Shown: positions 9,812 to 17,366 of the stretch, in pieces
How the letters are laid out: each line of letters starts with the position of its first letter
Numbering within the stretch: position 1 is the first letter of the stretch
Made by a program: the position numbers and the translations under genes
The notes under the pieces: generated by a model
Seen by the model: the letters and a program-made list of their open reading frames with translations, nothing else
Told to the model about the DNA's origin: nothing
Databases searched by the model: none
Origin: CAVSKL01 sp963728475 [NCBI: Candidatus Eiseniibacteriota bacterium]
GTDB lineage: Bacteria > Eisenbacteria > RBG-16-71-46 > JABDJR01
NCBI GenBank assembly: GCA_963728475.1
Contig: CAVSKL010000002.1
Span: 558,001 to 622,000, forward strand
Length of the DNA stretch: 64,000 nt
Direction: 5' to 3'

Positions 9812-10096
9812 ATGCCGATCTCCCGGACCCCCCGGCCCGATCCCCGATCCGTCCGGTGGCTGTCCGGGGTGATGGCGGCGCTCTACGCCGCGACCTGCGC
9901 CCTGGTGATCTACTTCCGGCTGGGGCCGGTGTCGCGGGTGCTGGCCCGGGTGGAGCGGGACGGGGCCCGGGTCCCGGCCTGGATGCCGGCCGCCTTCACC
10001 GTGGGGGCGGTGGTGGCCGCGGCCTTCCTGGCCTGGAAGGGGGCGGTCTACCTCCGCCGGGCGTTGGGGCCTCGGACGGGGCCGCCCGCGCGGTGA
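9812..10096 (+). CDS. Small two-helix membrane protein, unknown function
   Basis: 94 residues beginning 2 bases after the M28 peptidase stop, so probably co-transcribed. Two hydrophobic helices are clear (about residues 16-35 and 58-75), with basic ends (SRTPRPDPRSVRW at the N terminus, LRRALGPRTG at the C terminus), suggesting both ends are cytoplasmic. I do not recognise a family. The next 136 bases before the GGDEF gene contain small GC hairpins and a repeated GCCGCGA but no clear signal. Confidence 0.6.
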   Translation: MPISRTPRPDPRSVRWLSGVMAALYAATCALVIYFRLGPVSRVLARVERDGARVPAWMPAAFTVGAVVAAAFLAWKGAVYLRRALGPRTGPPAR

Positions 10097-10232
10097 GGGC
10101 CCCCCGGCCCTGCTCCCGCCAAATCCCCCGATCGCCGCGAATTGCCGCGATTATTTTGCGGGATCGAAGGCTTCCCCTGCCGATATAGGGGGACGAAAGG
10201 GCAGCGCCGGACCCCCTTCCAAAGAGCGAAGC

Positions 10233-11270
10233 ATGAGCACCGAAAAGACATACCGCGAGCTTTGCCAGCGGCTCAAGGACATCACCGACCTCGACGAGGG
10301 GCGGCGGGACCTGGCCGGCATTCTCTCCCGCACGGCCGGCGCCGCCCGGGAACTCCTGGACGCGCCCCTGGTCTACGCCGCCGCCGCCGCCGACGGGGCG
10401 AGCCTGGTCTCGGTGGCGGAAGAGGGGGCGCTGATGGTGCGCACCGAGCCCTGGCAGGGCCCGGGCCGCCTGGGGCGCACCGTGCTCCAGGGGGACGGCT
10501 GCCGGGTGTGGACCCGGAGCGAGGAGGGGCCCCCTTCCGCCCACGACTTCCTCGACTTCGTGGGGGCGGGGAGCTGGATCGGCGTTCCCATCGCCATGCC
10601 CGACCGCCCCGCCGGCATCCTGGTCGCGCTCCGGGAGGATCCGGTGGGATTCGACGAGACCGAGCGCGATCTCATGCTGATCCTCACCGGCCACGCCGCC
10701 GCCGCCCTCGGCAACCTCCGCACCTTCCAGGAAGTGGAGTCGCTCGCCATCACCGACGAGCTGACCCGGATCTACAACTACCGCTTCCTCAAGACCGCGC
10801 TCCGGCGGGAGGTGGCCCGCGCCTCGCGCTACGGCCAGACCTTCTCGGTGATCATGATCGACGTCGACCACCTCAAGAAGTACAACGAGAGCCACGGGCA
10901 CCTGGGCGGGAGCGAGCTCCTGCGCCAGCTCGCCGGCATCCTCGCTCGCAACTCCCGGGCCATCGACCTGGTGGCCAAGTACGGCGGGGACGAATTCCTG
11001 GTCATCCTGCCCCAGACCCGCCTGGACGGGGCGGTGGTGATGGGGAACCGCATCTGCACCGCGGTGGCCGGCTCCTGCTTCCCGCACTGCACTCCCGGCG
11101 ACATCACCGTGAGCATCGGGGTGGCGAGCTTCCCCCAGCACGGCGCGACCATGGAAGCGCTCCTGGCCGCTTCCGACGAGGCCCTCTTCCGGGCCAAGCG
11201 CGGGGGGCGGAACCGGGTGGAGTGCGCGGAGGCGCCGGGCAACCCGGACCGCATCGTCGAAGCCGCCTGA
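10233..11270 (+). CDS. GAF domain-containing diguanylate cyclase
   Basis: 345 residues. A GAF-like sensory domain spans about residues 25-165; the GGDEF domain follows (about 170-335). The signature KYGGDEF is intact (GGDEF at 251-255), the metal-binding Asp210 is in MIDVDHLKKYN, and a product-inhibition I-site RxxD (RAID, 242-245) lies at the normal distance. It should therefore make cyclic di-GMP and be feedback-inhibited. There is no transmembrane segment, so it senses a cytoplasmic signal. The ribosome site is weak (AAAGAGCGAAG). I saw no cyclic-di-GMP riboswitch in the leader. It stands alone, not in an operon with a clear partner. Confidence 0.92.
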   Translation: MSTEKTYRELCQRLKDITDLDEGRRDLAGILSRTAGAARELLDAPLVYAAAAADGASLVSVAEEGALMVRTEPWQGPGRLGRTVLQGDGCRVWTRSEEGPPSAHDFLDFVGAGSWIGVPIAMPDRPAGILVALREDPVGFDETERDLMLILTGHAAAALGNLRTFQEVESLAITDELTRIYNYRFLKTALRREVARASRYGQTFSVIMIDVDHLKKYNESHGHLGGSELLRQLAGILARNSRAIDLVAKYGGDEFLVILPQTRLDGAVVMGNRICTAVAGSCFPHCTPGDITVSIGVASFPQHGATMEALLAASDEALFRAKRGGRNRVECAEAPGNPDRIVEAA

Positions 11271-11330
11271 CCCCGGCCGCGCCCCCTTTCGTATGGTCCG
11301 GACCGCGGCGGTGTGGTTGAATCTCTCCCC

Positions 11331-12011
11331 ATGACCGGGACGCTCTTGGGCGACGACCGCGCGCTGGTGGGGCTGTCGTTCCTGTGGATCGGGGTGGTGA
11401 TCGTGGTGGGGGAGGGGACGCGGCGCGTGTTCCGGCTCCCCCCCGAGGTGACCCGCAAGGTGGTGCACGTGGGGGTGGGGTTCTGGGCGTTGCCCACCGC
11501 CCTCTACTTCCGTTCCACCTGGCTCGCCGCCCTCTGCCCTCTGGTGTTCGTGTTCCTGAACGCCCTCTCCTACCGGTTCCGCCTGATGGAGGTGATCGAG
11601 GAGGAGGGGCGGGGGAGCCCCGGCACCATCTACTTCCCCCTCTCCTTCGCCGCCCTCATCCTTCTCCTGTGGCCGTTCGGAGCCCGCGCCGCCATGGTGG
11701 CCGGGCTCTTCGCCATGGGGTTCGGGGACGCCGCCGCCTCGGTGGTGGGCCGCCGGTTCGGACGCCGCCGCTATCGCACCGCCGCCGGCTCGAAATCGGG
11801 GGAGGGGAGCGCGGCCATGTTCGCCTTCTCGTTCGCCGCCATCCTGCTAGGGACCTATCCGCTCCTCTGGCGATGGATGTGGGGCCCCGCGCTGGGGGCC
11901 GCCGCCGCCGCCACCCTGGCCGAGGCGCCGGCCGGGCGCGGGCTGGACAACCTCACCGTCCCCGCGGCGGGGGCGCTGGTCTTCCTCGCGCTCCAGAGGA
12001 TCGCCGGATGA
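11331..12011 (+). CDS. Diacylglycerol/polyprenol kinase family protein (phytol kinase VTE5-like, dolichol kinase fold)
   Basis: 226 residues with about six or seven membrane helices. Family motifs are visible: VTRKVVHVGVG (the conserved RKxxHxxxG), GFGDAAASVVGRRFGRRRYR, KSGEGSAAMF, and DNLTVP near the end. This family covers yeast Dgk1, dolichol kinase and plant/cyanobacterial phytol kinase, which use CTP or other NTPs to phosphorylate a lipid alcohol; annotation pipelines often call it phosphatidate cytidylyltransferase. The ATG is preceded directly by CTCTCCCC with no Shine-Dalgarno, and the same string precedes lptE, so a leaderless transcript is possible. It overlaps the SDR gene by 4 bases and, with the DUF92 gene, forms a three-gene operon. 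Confidence 0.85.
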   Translation: MTGTLLGDDRALVGLSFLWIGVVIVVGEGTRRVFRLPPEVTRKVVHVGVGFWALPTALYFRSTWLAALCPLVFVFLNALSYRFRLMEVIEEEGRGSPGTIYFPLSFAALILLLWPFGARAAMVAGLFAMGFGDAAASVVGRRFGRRRYRTAAGSKSGEGSAAMFAFSFAAILLGTYPLLWRWMWGPALGAAAAATLAEAPAGRGLDNLTVPAAGALVFLALQRIAG

Positions 12012-13018
12012 AGGTGTTCCTCACCGGGGGCACCGGTTACCTGGGCGAGCACGTGGCCCGGGCGCTTCTTGAGGCCGGCCACGAGGTCACCGCGCTGGCC
12101 CGCTCCCCGGAGCGCGGCGCGGCGCTCCGCGGCGGCGGGGCGACGGTGGTCCTGGGCGACCTCGAGGATTCCACCACCTGGGCCGAGGCCCTGGACGGGA
12201 TGGAAGGGCTGGTCCACACCGCGGCGGTGGTGGAGAGCTGGAGCGCCGATCCCGAGCGCTTCGACCGCATCAACGTCGTGGCCACCCTCGACCTCCTGGA
12301 CCGGGCCCGGGCCTTCGGCATCCCCCGGGTGGTGGTGACGGGGACCCTGTTCGCCCTCGGGCCGTCCGCGCCCGGCGCGGTCCGGGACGAACACGCCCTC
12401 GATCTCGAACCCGGCGCCTGGAGCCGGGCCAACGACTACGTCCGCACCCGGACCGCGGTGTCGCGAAAGATCCGCGAGCGGCAGCGCCGGGGCGGCCCGG
12501 TGATGACCGCGATCCCCACCGTCCTCCTCGGTCCGGGACGCAGGACCCGCGGCAACCACACCGCCCGCGTTCTGGACGAGATCGGACGCCGGCGCTTTCC
12601 GGGGCTGGTGGGGAGCGGGGCCCAGGTCTGGAACCTGGTGCCGGTGGCGCGGGCGGCCCGGGGCCACGTGCTCGCCCTGGAGCGCGGCCGCCCCGGAGAG
12701 AACTACCTCCTGGGGGGCGAGAACTGGAGCGAGCGGAAGCTGGTCGAGGAAGCGGCGCGGGCGTTCGGGGTCCGCCCCCCTCTCACCCGGCTCGGCACCG
12801 GGGTCCCCCTGGCGGTGGGGGCGGCGTGCGAGCTGTGGGCGGGCCTCACCGGCCGCGCCCCTTACCTCACCCGGGGGGAGGTCCGGCTCTACCGGGAGAA
12901 CTGGGCGGTCTCCAGCGAGAAGGCGCGCCGGGAGCTGGGCTATGAGGCGGGGGGAGTGGATGCCGTCCTCGCCGAGACCGTCGCCTGGCTCCGGGACGAG
13001 GTCTGGCCGCGCCGATGA
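12008..13018 (+). CDS. NAD(P)-dependent extended SDR (epimerase/reductase, dihydroflavonol-reductase-like)
   Basis: 336 residues. The N terminus MKVFLTGGTGYLGEHVARALL is a Rossmann fold with TGGTGYLG; VLGDLEDSTTW, LVHTAAVV and an HpnA/DFR-like C-terminal part follow. The catalytic region reads ANDYVRTRTAVSRKI: Tyr144 is present but the Lys four residues later (YxxxK) is Arg148. The active site is thus non-canonical, unless a later Lys takes over. It lies between the kinase-like and DUF92 genes with 4-base overlaps on both sides. A role on an isoprenoid or hopanoid-type lipid is suggested by the neighbours, not shown by the protein itself. Confidence 0.85.
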   Translation: MKVFLTGGTGYLGEHVARALLEAGHEVTALARSPERGAALRGGGATVVLGDLEDSTTWAEALDGMEGLVHTAAVVESWSADPERFDRINVVATLDLLDRARAFGIPRVVVTGTLFALGPSAPGAVRDEHALDLEPGAWSRANDYVRTRTAVSRKIRERQRRGGPVMTAIPTVLLGPGRRTRGNHTARVLDEIGRRRFPGLVGSGAQVWNLVPVARAARGHVLALERGRPGENYLLGGENWSERKLVEEAARAFGVRPPLTRLGTGVPLAVGAACELWAGLTGRAPYLTRGEVRLYRENWAVSSEKARRELGYEAGGVDAVLAETVAWLRDEVWPRR

Positions 13019-13746
13019 TCCCCCACGATCTTCACGCCCTGGCCCGGAACGCCCTCCCCGCTCTGCTGGTGAACCTGGTCTTCGCGGCGGCGGCGTTCCT
13101 GGGCGGGGGAGTCCGCTTCTCCGGGGTGGTGGGGGGGCTGGCGGTGGGGGTCCCGATCTACCTCGGCCTGGGTTGGCGTGGATTCCTGGTGCTCCTGGTC
13201 TTCTTCGTGATCGGGACCGGGCTCACCCGCCTGGGTTACTCCCGGAAGGAGGCGATGGGGGTGGCCGAGGCCGGCCGGGGACGCCGCGGGGCCAGCCACG
13301 CCTTCGCCAACGTGGGGGTGGCCGCCCTCTGCGCGGCCGGGGCCTGGAGCCTCGGGTCGACGCTCTTGGCCGTCGCCTTCACCGCGGCGCTGGCCACCGC
13401 GGCCATGGACACCGCGGGCTCGGAGGTGGGGCCGCTCTGGGGACGGCGGACGATCTCGCTCCGGAACCTCCGGCGGGTGCCTCCCGGCACCGAGGGGGCG
13501 GTCTCGCTGGAGGGAACCGCGGCGGGGCTGGCGGCGGCGGCGCTGGTGGCGGCGGGCGCGATTCTCCCCGGACTGATACCGCTCTCCGCCCTGGCCGCGG
13601 TGGTGGCCGCGGCCTGGATCGGGAACCTCTACGAGGGGATCCTGGGCTCCCGCCGGCTCCTGCCTCATGCCTGGCTCAACGCCACCAACACCCTGGTGGG
13701 GGCGGCGGTGGCGGCCGCGCTCTCCGCCGGTTTCCCGGGGAAGTGA
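13015..13746 (+). CDS. DUF92 family membrane protein (phytyl-phosphate kinase VTE6-like)
   Basis: 243 residues, about six membrane helices. DUF92/TMEM19 family motifs are clear: GRGRRGASHAFANVGVAA (the GRRgxxQvxANG region), MDTAGSEVGPLWGRRTISL, and VPPGTEGAVSLEGTAAG. In plants the DUF92 protein VTE6 phosphorylates phytyl phosphate to phytyl diphosphate, the step after VTE5. Here the two families sit in one operon, overlapping the SDR gene by 4 bases. That supports an isoprenoid-alcohol salvage function by inference. The 3' side is closed by a large inverted repeat that also carries the next promoter. Confidence 0.85.
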   Translation: MIPHDLHALARNALPALLVNLVFAAAAFLGGGVRFSGVVGGLAVGVPIYLGLGWRGFLVLLVFFVIGTGLTRLGYSRKEAMGVAEAGRGRRGASHAFANVGVAALCAAGAWSLGSTLLAVAFTAALATAAMDTAGSEVGPLWGRRTISLRNLRRVPPGTEGAVSLEGTAAGLAAAALVAAGAILPGLIPLSALAAVVAAAWIGNLYEGILGSRRLLPHAWLNATNTLVGAAVAAALSAGFPGK

Positions 13747-13793
13747 CCGGGCCGCCGCCCTAAGTCCGCCCCGTTCCCTGCCGAAACCAGGAC

Positions 13794-13836
13794 GACTGAG
13801 CTTTGACCCCCCGGGAATCCGGGGGTAAACTCAGTC
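13794..13836 (+). repeat. Long imperfect inverted repeat enclosing a promoter
   Basis: GACTGAG (13794-13800) is complementary to CTCAGTC (13830-13836). Inside it TTT pairs with AAA, and CCCCCGG (13808-13814) pairs with CCGGGGG (13819-13825) around a GAAT loop. With two single-base bulges this makes a stem of about 17-18 pairs. It lies after the DUF92 stop and before the dehydrogenase gene, and the promoter -35 and -10 boxes are both part of the stem. It may stop read-through from the upstream operon or be a regulator site. Confidence 0.7.
13803..13831 (+). promoter_or_regulatory. Strong candidate promoter for the nucleotide-sugar operon
   Basis: TTGACC (13803-13808), a 17-base spacer and TAAACT (13826-13831). 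The start codon is 38 bases further on, with AAGGAG at good distance. Nearly the same boxes precede rpsT. Confidence 0.8.
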
Positions 13837-13869
13837 CCCTGCTTCCGCCCTTTCCAAGGAGATCCTGAG

Positions 13870-15162
13870 GTGCTCACCGAGAAATTCAAGAACAAGAGCG
13901 CGCGCCTGGGGGTGATCGGTCTGGGTTACGTGGGCCTGCCGCTGGCCGTCGAGTACGCTCGCGCCGGGTTCCGGGTGACCGGGTTCGACGTGTCGGCCGA
14001 GAAGGTGGACGGGATCAACGCGGGCCGGTCCCACGTCAAGGACGTGCCCACCGAGGTCCTGGCCGGTTACGTCAAGGAAGGACTGATCCGGGCCACCACC
14101 GAGTTCACGGAGCTCGCCCGGATGGATTCGGTCAACATTTGCGTGCCTACCCCGCTCCGCAAGACCCGCGACCCCGACGTGTCCTACATCGTGTCGGCGG
14201 TGGAGGAGATCGCCCGGTACCTCCACCAGGACATGCTGGTGATCCTGGAGAGCACCACCTATCCCGGGACCACCGAGGAGCTGATCCTGCCCATGCTCGA
14301 GGCCTCCGGCCTCCGGGTGGGGGAGGACTTCTTCCTCGGCTTCTCGCCGGAGCGGGTGGACCCGGGCAACCAGAACTACACCACCCGCAACATCCCCAAG
14401 GTGGTGGGCGGGGTGACCCCGGCCTGCACCGAGACCGCGGCCCAGCTCTACGCCAGCACCCTGGAGACGGTGGTCCCGGTGACCTCCACCCGGGTGGCGG
14501 AGATGGTGAAGCTGCTCGAGAACACCTTCCGCTCGGTGAACATCGGGCTGGTGAACGAGCTGGCGCTCATGTGCGACAGCATGGGGATCGACGTGTGGGA
14601 GGTGATCCGCGCCGCCTCCACCAAGCCCTTCGGGTTCATGCCGTTCTATCCCGGCCCGGGCCTGGGCGGCCACTGCATTCCCATCGACCCGTTCTACCTG
14701 TCCTGGAAGGCCCGCCAGGTCGGCTTCGAGGCCCGCTTCATCGAGCTGGCCGGGCTCATCAACTCCTACATGCCGCAGCACGTGGTCCAGAAGTCGATCC
14801 AGGCCCTGAACGACCGCGCCAAGGCCATGAAGGGAGCCCGCATCCTGATTCTGGGAGTGGCCTACAAGGCGGACATCGACGACGTGCGGGAGTCGCCCGC
14901 CATCGATGTGATCAACCGGCTCAGGGGGATGCAGGCCGAGGTGGCGTTCCACGATCCGTTCGTGGCCGACCTCACCCACGAGGGGATCGACCTGAGTTCG
15001 GTGGAGCTCAGCGACCGGCGCCTGGCCGAGAGCGACCTGGTGCTGATCATCACGCCTCACGCCACCTTCGACTACGAGCGCATCCTGGAGAAATCGCCGC
15101 TCATCCTGGATACCCGGAACGCGTACCCGGGCCGGACGTCGCCCAAGATCTGGAGACTCTAG
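13870..15162 (+). CDS. Nucleotide-sugar (UDP-HexNAc-type) 6-dehydrogenase
   Basis: 430 residues of the UDP-glucose/GDP-mannose dehydrogenase family, cytoplasmic. The N-terminal GVIGLGYVGLPLAVEYARAG binds NAD; SPERVDPGN and NTFRSVNIGLVNELA are core motifs; catalytic Cys269 is in GGHCIPIDPFYLSW, and the C-terminal UDP-binding domain contains GVAYKADIDDVRESP. The FYLSWKAR and DPGN variants favour the WbpA/WecC subgroup (UDP-GlcNAc or UDP-ManNAc to uronic acid) over UDP-glucose dehydrogenase. The start is GTG with AAGGAG 8 bases upstream. The C4-epimerase follows after 2 bases. Confidence 0.92.
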   Translation: MLTEKFKNKSARLGVIGLGYVGLPLAVEYARAGFRVTGFDVSAEKVDGINAGRSHVKDVPTEVLAGYVKEGLIRATTEFTELARMDSVNICVPTPLRKTRDPDVSYIVSAVEEIARYLHQDMLVILESTTYPGTTEELILPMLEASGLRVGEDFFLGFSPERVDPGNQNYTTRNIPKVVGGVTPACTETAAQLYASTLETVVPVTSTRVAEMVKLLENTFRSVNIGLVNELALMCDSMGIDVWEVIRAASTKPFGFMPFYPGPGLGGHCIPIDPFYLSWKARQVGFEARFIELAGLINSYMPQHVVQKSIQALNDRAKAMKGARILILGVAYKADIDDVRESPAIDVINRLRGMQAEVAFHDPFVADLTHEGIDLSSVELSDRRLAESDLVLIITPHATFDYERILEKSPLILDTRNAYPGRTSPKIWRL

Positions 15163-15164
15163 CC

Positions 15165-16127
15165 GTGCCCCACTACCTGGTCACCGGCGGAGGCGGCTTC
15201 ATCGGCTCCCACCTGGTGGAGCGCCTCCTCACCGACGGCCATCGGGTGCGGGTCCTGGACGATTTCTCCACCGGCCGGCGCTCCAATATCGAGGCGGTCC
15301 GGCACGCCGGTTCCGACCGGCTCCACGTCTCCACCGGGGACATCCGCGACCCCAAGGTGGTGGGGGAGGCGGTGGCGGGGACCGACGGGGTGTTCCACCT
15401 CGCCGCCCTCGGCTCGGTGCCGCGCTCGATCTGCCATCCCCAGGAAACCCACGCCGTCAACGCCACCGGCACCCTCAACGTGCTGGTGGCGGCGCGGGAC
15501 GCCGAGGTCAAGCGGGTGCTGTTCGCGGGGTCCTCCAGCGTGTTCGGGGCGCTGGAGGAGCTGCCCAAGCGCGAAGATCATCCCACCCGGCCCATCTCTC
15601 CCTACGGCCTCACCAAGCTCATGGGCGAGCACTATCTCCGCCTCTTCCACGAACTCTACGGGCTGGAGACGGTGACCCTGCGCTACTACAACGTGTTCGG
15701 CCCGCGCCAGAATCCCAAGAGCCGGTACGCGGCGGTCATCCCCATCTTCATCTCCCGGATCATGCACGGCGAAGCCCCGCAGGTGGACGGGGACGGCGGG
15801 CAGACCCGCGACTTCACCTACGTGGAGAACGTGGTCGAGGCGAATCTGCTGGCCATGCACGCCCCCGCGGAGCGGGTGGCGGGACAGGTGATCAACGTCG
15901 CCGCCGGGGGCCGCCACTCGCTGAACGAACTCATCCAGCGGGTGGGGGAGATCCTGGGGGTGGCGCCGGCGCCGGAGTACGGGCCGCCCCGCGAGGGGGA
16001 CATCCGGGACTCCCAGGCCGACATCGCGCTGGCCCGGCGGGTGCTGGGCTTCGAGCCCTCGATCAGCTTCGCGGAAGGATTGAAGCGCACGGTGGCGTAC
16101 TTCAAGGAGAGCGGCGAAGCCGCCTGA
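15165..16127 (+). CDS. NAD-dependent UDP-sugar C4 epimerase (WbpP/GalE-like)
   Basis: 320 residues of the extended SDR family. The Rossmann motif TGGGGFIGSHLVERL, DDFSTGRRSNI, GSVPRSI and SPYGLTKLMGEHY (Tyr147, Lys151) are followed by LRYYNVFGPRQNPKSRYAAVIPIF, which is the typical string of UDP-GlcNAc/GlcNAcA 4-epimerases such as WbpP and TviC. The start is GTG, 2 bases after the dehydrogenase stop; an ATG alternative would cut into the NAD-binding strand. With the dehydrogenase it would provide UDP-GalNAcA-type precursors for surface polysaccharide. Confidence 0.92.
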   Translation: MPHYLVTGGGGFIGSHLVERLLTDGHRVRVLDDFSTGRRSNIEAVRHAGSDRLHVSTGDIRDPKVVGEAVAGTDGVFHLAALGSVPRSICHPQETHAVNATGTLNVLVAARDAEVKRVLFAGSSSVFGALEELPKREDHPTRPISPYGLTKLMGEHYLRLFHELYGLETVTLRYYNVFGPRQNPKSRYAAVIPIFISRIMHGEAPQVDGDGGQTRDFTYVENVVEANLLAMHAPAERVAGQVINVAAGGRHSLNELIQRVGEILGVAPAPEYGPPREGDIRDSQADIALARRVLGFEPSISFAEGLKRTVAYFKESGEAA

Positions 16128-16172
16128 ACCAGCCGGCACGGGAGCGCCCGGCGCCGGAACGAGGAGGGGGAG

Positions 16173-17225
16173 ATGGCCGAGCGCGGCAAGATCCTGGTCA
16201 CCGGAGGCGCCGGCTTCATCGGCTCGCACGTGGCGGAGATCATGGCCGGCGACGGCCACCCGGTGACCGTGCTCGACAACCTCAGCCGGGCCCGGCTGCT
16301 GAAGAAGGACGACCGGAACGCCCGCCACAACTGGGATCACCTCGCCGGCCTCGGCAACGTGACGTTGCTGGAGGCGGACGTGCGGAACTTCGACGCGGTG
16401 CGCGCCGCCGCCGAGGACGCCGAGGTCGTGTTCCACACCGCCGCCCAGACCGCGGTCACCACCTCGGTCACCGACCCCCGCCAGGATTTCGAGAACAACG
16501 TCGTCGGCACCTTCAACGTGCTGGAGGCGGCGCGGGCCCAGCGGCGCCGCCCGGCGGTGGTGTTTTGCTCCACCAACAAGGTGTTCGGCGAGAACGTGAA
16601 CGCGCTGCCGCTGGTGGAGGAGGCGAGCCGATGGGCCTTCGCGCCCGGGCACGCCTCCGGCATCGCCGAGACCTTCCCGGTGGACCGCTGCGAGCACACC
16701 CCCTACGGCTGCTCCAAGCTCACCGGCGATCTCTACGCGCAGGACTACGCCCGCCTCTACGGGATCAAGACCGGGGTGTTCCGCATGTCGTGCATCTACG
16801 GCACCCGGCAGTTCGGGATGGAGGACCAGGGTTGGGTGGCCTGGTTCGTGATCGCCGCGCTCACCGGCAAGCCCCTCACCGTGTTCGGGGACGGGAAGCA
16901 GGTGCGCGACCTCCTGTGGGTGGACGACCTGGTGGCCGCTTACCGGGCCTTCCTGGGATCGGACCGGCCGCACGGGGTCTACAACATGGGAGGCGGCCCC
17001 GAGTTCACCCTCTCGCTCCGGGAGCTCCTCGCCCAGCTCGGGGACCATCTCGGAGCCGCGGTCCCCGCCACCTTCGCCGACTGGCGCCCCAGCGACCAGA
17101 AGGTCTACGTCTCCGACATCTCCAAGGCCCGCTCCGAGCTGGGCTGGGCCCCCCGGGTCTCCCCCCGGGAGGGCGTGGACCGCCTCATCGCCTGGGTCGA
17201 CGCCAACCGGGCGCTGTTCGCCTGA
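16173..17225 (+). CDS. NAD-dependent epimerase, CDP-paratose 2-epimerase (tyvelose epimerase)-like
   Basis: 350 residues. The Rossmann motif TGGAGFIGSHVAEI is followed by STNKVFGENVN, CEHTPYGCSKLTGDLYAQDYA (Tyr178, Lys182) and CIYGTRQFGMEDQGWVAWF, a set characteristic of the RfbE/CDP-paratose 2-epimerase subgroup, which moves C2 of a 3,6-dideoxyhexose. No CDP-glucose dehydratase or paratose synthase is nearby, so the true substrate may be another nucleotide sugar. A GAGGAGGGGGAG ribosome site precedes the ATG. It is 45 bases after the C4 epimerase and probably in the same operon. Confidence 0.85.
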   Translation: MAERGKILVTGGAGFIGSHVAEIMAGDGHPVTVLDNLSRARLLKKDDRNARHNWDHLAGLGNVTLLEADVRNFDAVRAAAEDAEVVFHTAAQTAVTTSVTDPRQDFENNVVGTFNVLEAARAQRRRPAVVFCSTNKVFGENVNALPLVEEASRWAFAPGHASGIAETFPVDRCEHTPYGCSKLTGDLYAQDYARLYGIKTGVFRMSCIYGTRQFGMEDQGWVAWFVIAALTGKPLTVFGDGKQVRDLLWVDDLVAAYRAFLGSDRPHGVYNMGGGPEFTLSLRELLAQLGDHLGAAVPATFADWRPSDQKVYVSDISKARSELGWAPRVSPREGVDRLIAWVDANRALFA

Positions 17226-17264
17226 TTCCCCGTCCCCGGCCCGGTTGACCCCCGGCCCCGCCCG

Positions 17265-17285
17265 CATCGTGCAACCTGCACGATG
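17265..17285. repeat. Perfect 9-bp inverted repeat upstream of the histidine kinase
   Basis: CATCGTGCA (17265-17273), ACC, TGCACGATG (17277-17285). It lies in the 141-base gap between the epimerase stop and the kinase start. It could be an operator for the two-component pair or a hairpin ending the sugar operon; there is no U-run. A TTGACC at 17245 has no good -10 at the right distance. Confidence 0.6.
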
Positions 17286-17366
17286 GGCGGGCCAACTCCC
17301 CCCCGGATCCGGTTTCCGCTCAATCCCCGGCCTCCCCGGTCGAAAACTGGACCGAGGAGGAATCCG

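Noticed and set aside
10097-10232. Possible cyclic-di-GMP riboswitch or promoter before the GGDEF gene
   Set aside because: No GEMM core sequence can be drawn, and the TTGCGG and GATATA boxes are 20 bases apart.
17283-17366. ATG start of the histidine kinase at 17283
   Set aside because: Adds 28 Pro/Arg-rich residues with no ribosome site; the TTG at 17367 has GAGGAGG at six bases.
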